Origin: Manduca sexta
Taxonomy: Eukaryota; Arthropoda; Insecta; Lepidoptera; Sphingidae
Assembly (NCBI RefSeq): GCF_014839805.1
Contig: NC_051140.1
Location: 8,515,826 to 8,579,825 of the forward strand
Length of the DNA stretch: 64,000 bases
Direction of reading: 5' to 3'
The notes beneath the pieces are model-generated. The model worked only from the letters and a program-made list of their open reading frames with translations. It did no database searches and had not been told where the DNA came from. Both the position numbers and the translations under genes were made by a program. Positions 1-12,300 of this stretch are shown here, piece by piece (the first letter of the stretch is position 1; every line of letters starts with the position of its first letter).

Positions 1-445
1 ATCAACGCGAATACTGTCTTATATCGGTGTATCAGATATGTATAAATTAATATAATGTTAAATTATATGGAAAGCTCGTGTTACGTTAAGTTACTGTTAC
101 GAATGATAATGTATCGAACGTTATTAAATTATTATGGAAATTATATAGTGTTTTATTAATCTTATATATGCAATAATTTTCATGGATTATATTTTTGTGG
201 TATTGTATTGTGAATCATAATATTGAGCAGTGACAGTGCTAAAGTACGCGAGGCCCCAGGTGAAACTAAAAAAAGGGCACGAGGCCCCGGCCGGAGCAAA
301 AAAAAACTTCTCTGGTTTTAACAGTTTCGTCGGTAAAATCGCGAAAAAAGGTCTTCCGAGGTACTGCGTGAGGTTCCGCGCAGTTGTCCGTTTCGCTTCC
401 ATCTAAGGTCGCTTCTGATACTGAGTTATGTATAATAGTACTTCG
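1..445. other. Flanking sequence, no gene seen
   Basis: AT-rich sequence with a GC-richer patch at about 245-405 (two 'cgaggcccc' words). An ORF can be drawn through the patch on the minus strand, but its composition suggests an old repeat rather than a gene. Confidence 0.5.
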
Positions 446-662
446 ATGGCGTATTTGTATTACGGTATGACTGCAGTGGGTTCGATCCCCAGATCATAAG
501 TGATATTATTTTTTATTATTCAATATCAGTCTGGAATTTGTGCCTGATGTGGCGATAGGCACGCCATATCGCATCATTGGACAGAGTATGCACGGTGGAA
601 AGTAGATGCACCAGTTGCGCCTCTGCTTACCCCTTCGGACATTATAGGCGTGAAAGTGTGTG
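446..662 (+). mobile_element. tRNA-derived SINE (family S1)
   Basis: A pol III B-box-like GGTTCGATCC lies at 479-488, followed by a body containing 'gtctggaatttgtgcc', a 'gcgataggc' segment and 'cccttcggacattataggcg'. The same body words recur at 12.2, 13.4, 21.1, 22.3, 27.7 and 37.1 kb in both orientations, which identifies a dispersed SINE family. Confidence 0.7.
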
Positions 663-1844
663 TACAACAGATTTCTAATAGCAACAATCCCTTATACTTA
701 AATGGTGACAAAATAAGTTTTAAAAATGAAGTTATTTTCTTTAACAAAACGTTATCACAAATAAAAGGAGATTGGATATTTTAAATAAATTTATTAACAA
801 TGTATTAAAAAGCTACAAATACGAAATGTGAATAGAGATACATAATAAAATCTAAGAATTTTGACTACTTTAATTTGACTATTAGGCACTCAATAAAGAA
901 ATTTCTAAATATATAACAGTTTTTCAACATTACAATAAACTTATATAGAAAATATATAATCACGTGGCTATAAAATAGTTACTTAACTAATTACGAGGCA
1001 CGGAGTATCAGACAACTACCTATCTAAACTTAAAATAATAATGTCTTTATGATTTGACTTAGTAAATGAAAGCCGTTCAACGTATGTAGGAAGTAAATAA
1101 GTTGGGTTTTATATCGAATATTTTTATGGCAAGTTGGAAATCGAAAAAGATGAATAATGAGCTGATGATGAAATGAAATTGCTGGGTGACTAAGTAGTTG
1201 AAAGATGAATCTATGTATGAGTCCAGAATTTAGAAATAATCACCTAATTATTAAAGAATATGATGACTAATGGCGATTGATGATCTATGGTAGTGTAAGG
1301 GCATGAATGAGTTTCATTGTGGAGAGTTGGACCAATTCATTAGTAATATATTATGATAGGTCATTTATGTTGTAAGAACACTGGTTCTTTACGCTGTTCT
1401 GTACACTGGTACAGTAATCGAAAATACTAAGGCTTCCACAATAAGTTAAATTCTTTCGAAATAAAATTGCAATATTATTTCATTGCTAAACGGCAATAGG
1501 AATGAAAAATCATAATTGCTCGGTATTGTCATTTTTTTAAAAACAATTTTCTATATAATTATAATGAGCTGTATTAAATTTAGCAACTCCACTTTTTCAG
1601 ATATTTACGAGCCGTAATTGGGCACCCACCCGTGTTAGCCGACCTTCAAGCCGGTACTAACTGCCTGCTTTACTAACAAATGGGCCTGAAATTGATTACC
1701 AATACAAAAAAATATAAATATAAATTGTTACAAAATGATCATTAAATCGACTTGACCTATAATGGAATTGTAGCGATTTGTTCGAAATTTAATGGCGGGC
1801 TACACAAACACATGTAGACATTATTACTTAATATCTAAATTAAT
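663..1844. other. Downstream flank of the cuticle gene, no gene seen
   Basis: AT-rich intergenic sequence, probably including the 3' UTR just below the stop codon at 1845. I saw no convincing AATAAA close to the stop on the minus strand and no coding potential. Confidence 0.5.
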
Positions 1845-4800
1845 TTAATGTTCGTAACGGTAATATTCTGGGTGCGGCTGCTGCGGCCTGGGCTGGGGCG
1901 CCACTTGCGGCTGCAGGGCTTGGGGCTTGGGCGTCGGGATCTTCACTACGATGTCTGTGGGCTGTCTTTGTACCTGTGAATAATGTTTTGTTAAAATACG
2001 AAGATTCTTGATCGCATTATGAACGAATACATTATATTACATCTTAAAAACTTATTAAAGCACTTATAAAATGATTATTATAGTATGTCTCTACTTATAT
2101 CATCAAAATTGAAGTAAACATTAAAAAATGTATTGGGATACTTTAGCATAATAAGTGTTTTAAACAAAAAATGTGACTAGTAGTATCACGCACAGCAGAT
2201 AATTCATGACGAATTTCTGTGAGAAAATATCAACAAATCGTTTTAAAGAGCGCTTTCTTATCGTCGATAACTCTCTTTGAACGAAAGTAGGAATACTGCG
2301 ACTACAACTTTTAATAAAATGTCTAGCAATGTATAGGTAAAATAAATGTGAAGTATAATATGAAGATAATTGTATGTTTACTTACCTCAGCCTTGAAACC
2401 CTCTTTGGGGTCAGCAGTGTAAGTGACAGTTCTGATGAATCCATCGCTGTCGACTACCGAGTACGAGCCCTTAATGACGTCACCGTCGCGCTGCTCCTTC
2501 CTGTTTTGGTAGTTGGTGTACTGGTCGTCGTTCACGTCGAAGCCGAACTGGTATGAGGGATGAGGCTAAAAGAAAAAGAATGGAGTTAATTAGGTTTTAT
2601 TTTTTGTTTTAGGACTGTATGATAATTTTGGTTTTATTGATTTTAAGAAGTCTCTTTCTTGTCTATTGACGGCGTATACACCTAGACTGCGGAGTAGTAG
2701 TTCCTGGATTCGTATTCCCAAGTCGGAGCAACACAGTGTGAGTTTTTCAAAAATTAGTTGCATGTTATTGAATCCCTCGAAAAAAGAAGTGAAGCAGAAG
2801 GTAGAAACTAAGGTAAGTTTAGTCTACAATACGCCTAAAAGTATATTTCGTCGAACCCTCTTTGGAGTGGGCTAGGAGCAAAAAGATGGTCTTTAAGGAG
2901 TAGTAGTGAACTCTAAATCATGTTTTTATCATACAAACATTTCAGTGGCTATGTCAGATTCAACCAGAATTTAGTAGCATCAATAAAGTAATTTTAGTGA
3001 TCATGGTTATACAATTAGTTTAAAAAATCATCATGTAATAGGTCAGTTGATGTATGTTACTAATAACTACCTAATAACAATTACTTTTTATCGTCTTAAC
3101 GAGGTAATTAAGTAAAGAGTATACGAAGCTGTTTATTCATAGCACGTTATATAACACATCATTCAATACAATCAAATCGTAATATAATTAGCAGTGTTAC
3201 ATTAGGTTTATAAAATAAATAGATCACTTTCATAATCAGTTTTGTTACGTGCTACGTAGTAGATTGTAGACAAGTTTCCGAGTGAAAGTAGTTGGGGCCA
3301 CCGGCCGCTACACTTCGGTCCGATCCATCCGCGTGGATTCGGCCTACTATATTGTGTTCCTTCGTAAAATGGAACGTGAATGGTAATTTATGCTGTAGCA
3401 ATAAATGCGATGTTAAATTATGGTTGCTGCACTTCCGCGGTTGGTACTATTTGATCGTATCTGACGCAGTGTGGCCAGAGATTAAGTTTGTTATTGTCAA
3501 ACAGCTTTTAGCTAATTATCCTAAGAATTCTACTGTCACGTTGCCTTTCATAATTCATAAATAAATCACACATACATTCATAGAATTTATCACGCTGAAT
3601 CTTTTTCTTTCTGCCTTTATTCCTCACGTCCATAAAGTCGAAGCAGTCAACTTTTGAAGCATATTGCAAAAATAATTTGTAAAATTTTTGACAATAGGCT
3701 TCCGTTCTGGTGTTAATTACCTCGGTGGAATCTAGTCCCCAGCCAAATGTGTTAGAAAACACACTCAAAACGAATTAACGAACTTAGAATTAGAACGTAA
3801 AACGTTCTGCTGTTCTGCTTTAATATATTATTATGCTTCTACTGTGACAAGGAGTAATTTCATATAGTAAATAAAACTCAATAATACTAAAAAACGTGTC
3901 GGTTGAAATAACTGAACTAAATGTCATCGATTTCAAAACGAAAGAGCCGATTATAAAAATATATCAAAACGAGAAATGCATGAAATATGTACGAGAGACA
4001 TATAAGGTAAGTGGACTAATTGCAGGCGGTTTGTATTATAAATCAATCGATGCAATAAAACAGGTTAGCTATTACTCAATGCTGTCAAAAACTTGCTCCA
4101 TGTTGAATGCTCTCATTTTTTCTTACAACCCTTGATAAACATTCCGATCTAGGTAAATGTATTTTGTTATACGCTAGTTATGGATTAAAGTTTAATTTGT
4201 GTGTCGTGTGGGCAATGATTTTTCATTTCGATTAAAAGTAAATCCTTGAAATATCATCGCGTGTGAGATCACTCATCAATCATAATATGCGTCTTATTGT
4301 TTGATGTAACTTCTAAGGCATAAATTTTCGTTATTTTATGTTCATAAGGTGTTATTTGAATTTTATTTCTATCTAAATATGCGAGTGATTTAAACTTACC
4401 TATATCTACCAATCTATATTATATCAAAGTTATTTAAATACTCTAACTTCTACCTACACCCATATTGATGCAATATAGAGTACGCGCAAAACATTTTGTA
4501 TTGCAAATTGCAAAAATGACTAGCACAATTTTCACATTGCATTTTCCGATCGTTTCAAAAACAATCAAAGGGTTATCCAACTGAGGAATCGAATATAAAA
4601 ACTTACTTCATTAGTCTTCTCATTAGACCAAATAGATAATAAGCTCTACAGAAATTATTTAAACATCAAAACTTCGAAGAATAGAATCTAATATGATACT
4701 TACGTCATAGTCTTCCTGGGGTTCACGGGGGTCTTGCGGTCTCTGGGGTTGGTATTGCTGTCTGTACTGCTGGGGTTGGGGCTGGGGCTGCGGTTGGTAC

Positions 4801-7800
4801 TGGGGCTGGGGTTGGTATTGACCTTCGCTTTGGACCGAGTAAGGCTGTAGGGGGGAAGATATATTATAACATAGCATTATTTAACATTGGCGCTACTATT
4901 AAAATAACACTGACATGTTGGTAGTTATGGCGAGTTAAAACATCTTAATAGTATTACGCCAGAGCAAGCAATAACCTTTGCGTGAGTTTTGTATGAAACC
5001 ATCATCATGTTTTACGCGTAGCCAAAGAAAATTTTGAATGTATACCTACACTTCATGTATATTTGTAAAGTAAAAGATGTGCTCTGTCTGGTTGCTGGTT
5101 TAGCTCTACCATTCGTCAATTTGATCCACATTCACTAGGGTATAAGTCTTAAGTTAATGTTTTTATTATAGCCGATTTTACTAAACAATCCCAAACCATA
5201 ACTTTCGATTAATTACAAGAAGAAAGCAATCACATTAAGTCATTTGTAAAAAGCTTAAAAAAACTGATTGGTTAAAGTTCGTTGACGATCCGAAGGAGCA
5301 GTTTGGATTATGGATTTTTAAAATTCCTTAAACCAAATTTTATTGTAATAATGTAAATACTCACGAGGCGGGCAGGCGCAGGAGCTGATCCGGGAATGTG
5401 AGCTGGTCTGGGGATAACTTGAGTTTGCGCGGGGGAAGGACCGCCCTGGTCAGCCAGGTATTGTCTTAATAGATGAGGTGGGATACCTTCTGGCGCCTGC
5501 TGGAATTGTGTATCTTTAGTATAATGCACTTTTTCTAAAGCTTACAGAACACGTTTAATTTAATTAGTTTTTTTCTGGGTACATTTATCCCATGTATATA
5601 GACTAAAGTTATAGATTTGCCTTTTTTTTGTGATTATTGACTCTTTTTTTTAATGGGCTTAATGCGTCATTTATTTTGAACATGATTTAGTTTTAAATGT
5701 AACTTTAGTCTATATAATAATAATGATATTATTCTGGCGCCTGCTGGAATTGTGTATCTTTAGTATTATGCACTTTTTCTAAAGCTTACAGAACACGTTT
5801 AATTTAATTAGTTTTTTTCTGGGTACATTTATCCCATGTATATAGACTAAAGTTATAGATTTGCCTTTTTTTTTGTGATTATTGACTCTTTTTTTAATGG
5901 GCTTAATGCGTCATTTATTTTGAACATGATTTAGTTTTAAATGTAACTTTAGTCTATATAATAATAATATTATTATAATTATTATTATAATTATTATAAT
6001 ATTATAATTATTATAATATTATTATTATAATTATTATAATAATTATAATAATAATATTATTATAATTATTATTATATAGACTAAAGTTACATTTAAAACT
6101 AAATCATGTTCAAAATAAATGACGCATTAAGCCCATTAAAAAAGAGTCAATAATCACAAAAAAGGCAAATCTATAGGCACAATACAATAGACATCTAACA
6201 AGATTAAAGAGCAAAGTTAAACAGATTAGAATTCTTCCATAGGCCATACGTTCTCTTTTTTTATTTTTAATCTTTATTTAACGAGATTATTTTAATGGAT
6301 ATATGGCGCGACATACATTCTCTTTAAATTCTGTAATGTTCAAGAAAGTAAATTTTAATGAAATTACGTTAGCAGGTTACGTAAAGGAATCCGAAGTAAA
6401 AACATAGTACGGACTATAGACGCAATGGTTATGTTTCGCTCGCTGTAATAGCATTACAAACGTCTTCAGTGACCGTTTAAGATTTGTCACGCTCTGGTGT
6501 AATGGGATGGCATGCGTAACAATTTTGTAGTTGTAATTTTATTGGGCTGTAATCAAGTTTATCGGTATTTAAAATGACCTATATGGTTTCTGGTATGTCT
6601 ATAAACACTTTAAAAAAAGTGTGAATATGAATGAAATGATTAAGTTGAAATGGATAAATTATTATTAAATAGATATTTATTCATTTTCTTTTAAAATATA
6701 ATAACCCATAGTTATCTGAACATCAAAAATATAGTATACCACAAGACAAGCCACTGTTGATTACATATTTTCCAATGTGAAATATATTTAAACGGTAATT
6801 TTTTGGTGCGTTTTGTCATAATCAACGATAAACGTTTGCCGTTTTTATTGTAGTCTTCATCCTAATCTGCAGTAGAGATGAAATTGATTGGAATTAACCA
6901 CTAGTATCAGTATTAGAATAGTGTATAGGTGCAGATATAAAATTATGTTTTAGAGAAAAAACAGTTTCTACCATTAAACTTTAAAATTGGGCAAAGTAAC
7001 ATCGGTAATAGTGACCATGATACATGATTCAAGCTCAGCAATTCATTATAGAGACTGATCATTAGCGTAGTTAGGTACTTAAAGGTCCAGATGCAAATTA
7101 TCAGCCCTCCCCCCCGGCATTAAAGTAAACAATTCTCTGGTGCACCCTACCTTCGAGAGCTCGATGCACTGCCTAACTCTCCGGTAGCTACACCTCTGAG
7201 ACTATTAGTTTTATAAATGATACTGTAGGCGCAATACATAATCGATGATCCATTACCGATAAGTATTCGTAAACTTTTGTTTTTTGGTGGTGCGTCTCCT
7301 ATATGGAAGGGGGGGGGGGGTGCGTAAATTTGTCTACTAATTTATTATCGAACAGCTTCCGATTATCATTACATAACAGCTCTACTTAGATAACAGTCAT
7401 TATCGCTGCCTAGTCTTTACATAATCGATGAATCTATTTACTTCGAATAAAATGTTCTAAAGTTGCGAAATGTACAATACTGTAAATAGGGGGGAAAATA
7501 ATCTGAATATTTTGTTTGCAGTTCTAAATAGGTTTGATTGTATGATGATTTTTATGTTTGGCAAAGGTATCTACAAAATAATGCCTCGAAATATAATATG
7601 TCATTTAATACATTGCAATAAAACATTCTTTACGAGGCCAATGAATTAGTGAAGCACCATCCATAAGTATAATCTCAAAATTTTTTTGACAATTTTTTTT
7701 TTATTGCTTTGAATGACGTAACGAACTTGTTTGCTTGATGGTAAGTGATAAAACCGCCCATAAACAGAAAAAACACCATCCAACACCTTGAATTACAAAA

Positions 7801-9285
7801 TATTGTTTAGTATTCCACTGCACTCGCCAGACAGACTCTCAGGTATGAGAGACCTACCCCCAGTATCGAATATACGCAAATGTAGCTCTACAGAAACGTT
7901 AATATAACACTGTTGACAGATTAAATTGAGTAAAAAAAGGAATGTTCAACATAAAACTATTTTGTGAACTTTAATTAACGCGATGTAATGAACTAGTCTA
8001 ATCAATTTCAAAGCTGTGTCATGAATGATCACCTTAAAAATTACAATTACGTTGATTTTGGGTTGACTTTTTCCTTTGGTTTTATCGAATAAAAAAAGAT
8101 AAATTGAATATGTTTACGAAAACATTATAATATAATTTATTTAACAGCCAACAAAACATACTCCATATATAGTTTTTTAACAATTCAGAAAGTAATTGCT
8201 AATAATAATCATGCATGGTGACAAAAAAAAATTTTTACCAACATAAAATAAAACATTATATTTATAACCTTCTGTGGGAATTTTACGCAAATGTTCCCAT
8301 CGGCAAAACAAGTTTAAAACTAAAAAGTAAAACATTATGGTAAGGAACCTGATTGCATATTTCGTAAAAATACTCCATTTAACTGTGAGAATAGCTGACG
8401 CAAGCGGTCGTAAACAAAAGCTGACCTGAAGCACATGAACTCGTTACCAGTTCATGACTCAACCACCAAGCTGCTCTCACTTACTTATTTAAGTATTTTA
8501 TAGGACAAATTTACTAATTGATTACAATTTTATTCCTTAATAATGATCATATTGAATGATCATATAGGGACGTTTTGCTATTACTTTAGAACAGGTTGGT
8601 GAAAAATTTGAAATAATACTTAAGTACTTATATGTACGTATAGTTATAGCTTTATAATATACGTATACACCTGCATACACCATCACAAAATTAAGATGCT
8701 TTCTAACTCGCCCTTAATAAATGATAATACATTATTGAATATTAATTGGTTTCTGAAGACACAGGCTGAACCTAATTTGAATCTGTGGAAATTATTTCTT
8801 GTTTTCTTTTTTTAAATAAATATATTTTTCATTTTCACTCTTCAATAGCGTTAGTTATACTGGAAGCGTTAGCTAATATTTAAGAAATTATTATAATTAA
8901 TTTAAACTCCCAATTAAAGTCACCGATAAAGAAAAATAAATAAAATTATCCACATGTCATCACATTTTGTTCAATAATGTCTATTTTAAATGTTAAAATT
9001 AAATACTTGTGATTTATTAAGTTAATAACATACAAGTGATAATTGAGAAAAAAATCACACGGAACTATCAAAATATCTCTAAAGGCGTTGTAATACAGTT
9101 GTAATACGTACACATAAAATCGAATCACAAGTACTTATTAATTGAAATTCTCATTTTATCCATATTATATTAAAAATAAATTAATTATAAAAACTCACTT
9201 GCTGTTGCGCCTGATAGGGATGCTGAGCGCGGGGTGCTGCCAAAACACACCCCAGGACTGCCAACGTTACACAATGCCTCAACAT
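1845..9285 (-). CDS. RR-type chitin-binding cuticular protein, 5 exons, 223 aa
   Basis: Coding exons, in transcript order, are 9285-9199, 5499-5365, 4844-4704, 2565-2386 and 1973-1845; all junctions are GT-AG and phase 0. Exon 1 gives MLRHCVTLAVLGCVLAAPRA, a signal peptide. Exons 2-3 (residues 30-121) are Pro/Gln-rich with QPQ and QYQP repeats. Exon 4 (residues 122-181) is the Rebers-Riddiford domain: YQFGFDVNDDQYTNYQNRKE, then G-x8-G-x6-Y-x-A spacing ending TADPKEGFKAE. Exon 5 carries VQRQPTDIVVKIPTPKP and a Pro/Gln-rich tail ending EYYRYEH. Such proteins are secreted by epidermis and bind chitin in cuticle. The RR core plus the PTDIVVKIP tail resembles Drosophila Cpr66D-like proteins from memory, so orthology is tentative. 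The gene structure is well supported because every phase and motif fits. Confidence 0.93.
2566..4703. other. Intron 3 of the cuticle gene, with two short ORF-like stretches
   Basis: The intron holds a minus-strand open stretch at 3508-3768 (Lys-rich, containing DFMDVRNKGRKKKIQRDKFY) and a plus-strand one at 3896-4135. Neither has a convincing start, partner exon or recognisable domain; decayed transposon coding sequence is possible. Confidence 0.35.
5595..5716. mobile_element. MITE copy 1, TIR TATATAGACTAAAGTTA
   Basis: A 122-bp non-coding element begins tatatagactaaagtta (5595-5611) and ends with the exact inverted sequence (5700-5716). TA-rich ends suggest a TA target site as in Tc1/mariner-like MITEs. 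It lies inside the tandem duplication. Confidence 0.8.
5839..5960. mobile_element. MITE copy 2 (in the second duplicate)
   Basis: Near-identical to the element at 5595-5716, displaced by 244 bp as part of the tandem duplication. Confidence 0.8.
5961..6072. repeat. AT-only palindromic TAATAT/ATTATA tract
   Basis: About 110 bp composed almost only of 'ataat' and 'attat' blocks, largely self-complementary. It sits between MITE copy 2 and the inverted copy 3 and forms the loop of a large inverted repeat. Confidence 0.8.
6073..6175. mobile_element. MITE copy 3, inverted and truncated
   Basis: Reverse complement of the two preceding MITE copies, starting with an intact terminus at 6073 and stopping at about 6175 before the second terminal repeat. 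With copy 2 it creates a hairpin-capable inverted repeat of roughly 100 bp arms. Confidence 0.8.
6176..9198. other. Remainder of cuticle intron 1
   Basis: AT-rich intron sequence. It contains a repeat at 7690-7870, a 'ggtagctacacctctgag' repeat fragment near 7190, and a run of about 13 G at 7308-7320. No coding exon with suitable phase was found. Confidence 0.5.
7690..7870 (+). repeat. Interspersed repeat family R2
   Basis: Shares 'attgctttgaatgacg', 'acaccatccaacaccttgaa' and a 'ggtattcc' core with 56200-56480 in the same orientation. The copies are diverged. I recall this as a common lepidopteran dispersed repeat but cannot assign its class. Confidence 0.65.
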
Positions 9286-9395
9286 TTTGCACACACAAAA
9301 AAATAAAATTAAGTTCCTTTTTTAAAAAAATTAAAGGCCACACCACACTCGCGTCCACAATTACGTATCGTGCGATGCGTGTAAGTAACTCTCAC

Positions 9396-9403
9396 TTTAT
9401 ATA
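9396..9403 (-). promoter_or_regulatory. TATA box of the RR cuticle gene
   Basis: On the minus strand TATATAAA lies about 110 bp upstream of the start codon at 9285, so transcription should begin near 9370. Strong TATA boxes are common in insect cuticle genes. Confidence 0.7.
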
Positions 9404-10594
9404 GAGGCACCCCTTCTAGTCATGAAGGCGGGAGTGGTGCAGTAAAATGTGCATGTGTGCTTCGAAATTTGAATTCAACCATCAGTTTCTCGAGTGTGTA
9501 CTTGCCTTTTATTCACTTTCATTAAATCTTTGTTTCCAGTAGCAAACAAGGGGTTCCTGTTTAGATATAAAGATGCGTTACTTAGTTGCCCTTAGACAAT
9601 AATATAATATAAATAAAAAAAAAATACCATTATTATACGGTGGCAAAACTGACAAGGCAGTTTTTTAGATATATTGACGTTGAAGATTTCAATGAGCTGT
9701 AACAGCACGTTACAAATAATTACGATTAGAAGACTTTTGGCGACAAGTACAGAATAATTGTGATGCCTCGTGTAGCAAAAAAATTAATTCAGGAAGTATG
9801 TAATCGTATCGGCGTCGTGGATTGTAAGGAACAAAGTAAGTCTAGACTGCTTATTATAGTGGACTGTATGTAATGTTTCACTGTGTGTGTCATTTTTAAA
9901 CTTTTATTTTTGTTATTTTTATGTGTGTCTAGAAAAATAAATAGTTTTTGAGCACGATTTTTTTCATGTGAATACGTAATATTTTTCGCTTAGGAGACTA
10001 AACATCTTTATAACCTAGAAAGCAAAGCAAAAATAGTGGGAACTAGATGTTTTCGATTATACATGGATGATAGTTACTTCATCATTCGTTCATCATTCAA
10101 TAATTCGTTCTTCTCCCTAAAATTAATCCAATAATCCAATCACGTAATAGGTTGCAAGTTTATATTGATTGGTAGAGCATGCTTATAGCAATAATTTTAT
10201 AGAAATCATGAATGAAAGGAAAATAAAAACGTATTAACTAAATAATCGAAGAACAAAAATAGTTGGGATTCTACTAACTACTACTACTAATTACGACTAA
10301 TTTTAAGACACAATCATACATTTCGTTGGTATTCATTCTAGTTATTGCGTTATTCTTAATTATTTCAGAGCAACTACTTAATGACTCTTACAGAAACATG
10401 TTGCTTTACATCTATAAAATGAGTAAATGAATACTTAATGAGGATAATACGTACTTAAAGTAATATTTGGAGATAAACAAAACAGATTGTTTAACTTATT
10501 TCGGGGGTAATTAATAATTATTTTCGTTTTATCACATTTAAACATTTTGTTGTTTAATATTTTAGTATATATCTTATAAATATTAAATAAACCA
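9404..10594. other. Upstream flank of the cuticle gene
   Basis: Intergenic AT-rich DNA upstream of the TATA box. No coding feature is supported. Confidence 0.5.
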
Positions 10595-10888
10595 ATCAAT
10601 CTCCTTAGGCGAGGCCCAAGACCCAAATCATCGGTTTCAAAGTGAGAAATCTCCTCGCAATGCGTGCTGTGTCCAGCAATACTTCCTTCTGCCTCTAGCC
10701 TTTGACTCAACGGTCAATTGAGAGCATCTGGAGATGTTGGTTGAGGCTCTTTGATTAACCCATGGACGAAAATAACAAGGCTCTTCAGTTAACGCATGTG
10801 TAGCAACGACAATCAAGACGATAATTATTGTAGAGTCTACATCCCACATGTCAGTAATATCGTGTGCAAAATCTAAATCTTTACACAT
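10595..10888 (-). pseudogene. LINE protein remnant
   Basis: Overlapping minus-strand frames give fragments such as HDITDMWDVDSTIIIVLIVV and a GHSTHCEEISHFE segment that read as one decayed protein split by frameshifts. From memory this resembles the C-terminal tail of lepidopteran non-LTR retrotransposon proteins. There is no start, no gene context and no intact domain, so it is annotated as a remnant. Confidence 0.45.
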
Positions 10889-11244
10889 TTTGTCTTTTTC
10901 GGTCTTAACAATAAACTAACGAAAAATATTATTATAATCTGATTTTTTACTTAATTCTATTCAAAATTATTTTTGTTCCTATTTAAGGCTAGGTTATGAT
11001 CTATGTTATGATCGATGAATTTAAAAAGCAATTCCAGATCGTTCTATTAGTTTATGTAACAAATTAATTTTACAAGTGTCAATAACTGTTAAGGCCAATG
11101 GGTATTGCATGCACAATTGAGTTTTTCAGTCAAGGTTGATTTACGTTTTAATTTGTATTAACGTGTTAACGATAAAATAATAATTACGAAGAAAAAATGT
11201 GATCTTAAATAATGAACAATTTTTTTCATGCGTGCACAGCAAAG

Positions 11245-11470
11245 TGACATTCCACTGCACCTGATGGTACGTGGAGTGGGGTCCAATAGAATGACAACTG
11301 ACGAGAAATGATTACCCCTCGGTAGTCGGCAGAATTATACCGGCCTGTTGGACCCGGATATACACGGGCTGATTCCGGAACGCGACACACTTACGTAGGC
11401 CACTATGGTTTCAACACTTTGTGAACTTAGGTCGCTATCCAGGCGGATATAAAATATATCCTACGACCAG
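11245..11470 (+). repeat. Interspersed repeat family R4
   Basis: Contains 'gattacccctcggtagtcgg' followed by 'attataccggcc'. A diverged partner at about 24200-24260 has 'gattatccctcgacccaatt' followed by 'atgccggc'. No coding content. Confidence 0.5.
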
Positions 11471-12159
11471 TATTTAACTTAGATGCTTATCATTATAGCA
11501 CTCAATCAGTTCTCTGCTAAACATACATTTTCTTTAAGGGCAAGACGGGTCCCAAGTTAAAGAGGAAAATGTTTAGGTGTTAGCTTCTTTCGTCACTAAT
11601 TTATAAGCGTCTTAACCAGCATAATAAAATTACTATACCCCTACAAAAGGCTCATTAAACATACAATCACATAAGTAGGAAGATTTACGAGTTGATTATA
11701 GTGTATCTAATACCGAATTTACACGAGAAGAATTTCTGGAATGAAGACACGAATAAAACAGAAAAAATATACTTGTTCGAGGTTGTGTAGGCTTACGCTT
11801 CTGATTGGTTTTATTTATTTTTCTATTATAAAATGTAACAGAGATAACCAAAATTCAATGTGGACTTAAAAACGTGGGTTCTGTCGTCGTGTTTCTTGTG
11901 TGGATCAGGCTTTATGCATTTAAATTATAAACACTTAATGGTTTTTTAACTACTTACATAGTACATGGTTTCGTTTCAAAGTGTGATCTTATTTTTCCTT
12001 GTTTCTATTTAGTTTTATAGGAACGCATGGGGTAATCTCGTATACATGACGTCAGGTAGCGACTTGAGGAAGGGATTATTATCGATCAGAAGATACATGA
12101 AGTTGTGGAGTGAAGTTGGTTAACGTTGCTTAACAAAAACACGAATGTGTTTACATTCA

Positions 12160-12300
12160 CATTACACACATACATCACGGCTTTATCCCCTTAGGTGTGA
12201 ACAGAGGTCGAACCAGAGCTTCTATTTTGCGCCATTCTGTATTCCGATCCTGAAGTCATGCAGCCTGTGCCCATATCAGACACAAATTCTAGATAAATGT
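12160..12300 (-). mobile_element. S1 SINE fragment
   Basis: Reverse-orientation words shared with the 446-662 SINE ('cacggctttatccccttagg' and 'gaacagagg'). Confidence 0.5.

Larger units (their letters stand above)
5488..5975. repeat. 244-bp tandem duplication covering an exon 2 acceptor
   Basis: Sequence starting at 5488 ('ttctggcgcctgctggaatt') recurs at 5732, an offset of 244 bp, with very few differences. Each copy contains the minus-strand splice acceptor of cuticle exon 2 plus its first bases, and one copy of a MITE. The outer acceptor copy now lies in the intron. Confidence 0.9.

Noticed and set aside
479..488. tRNA gene suggested by a B-box-like motif
   Set aside because: No complete cloverleaf; flanking sequence matches other SINE copies.
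3292..4135. Three short ORFs inside cuticle intron 3
   Set aside because: No matching splice phases with the cuticle gene, some lack an ATG, no recognisable family.
7308..7320. Run of G as a possible quadruplex or regulatory signal
   Set aside because: A single homopolymer run, probably length-variable or an assembly effect; no further support.
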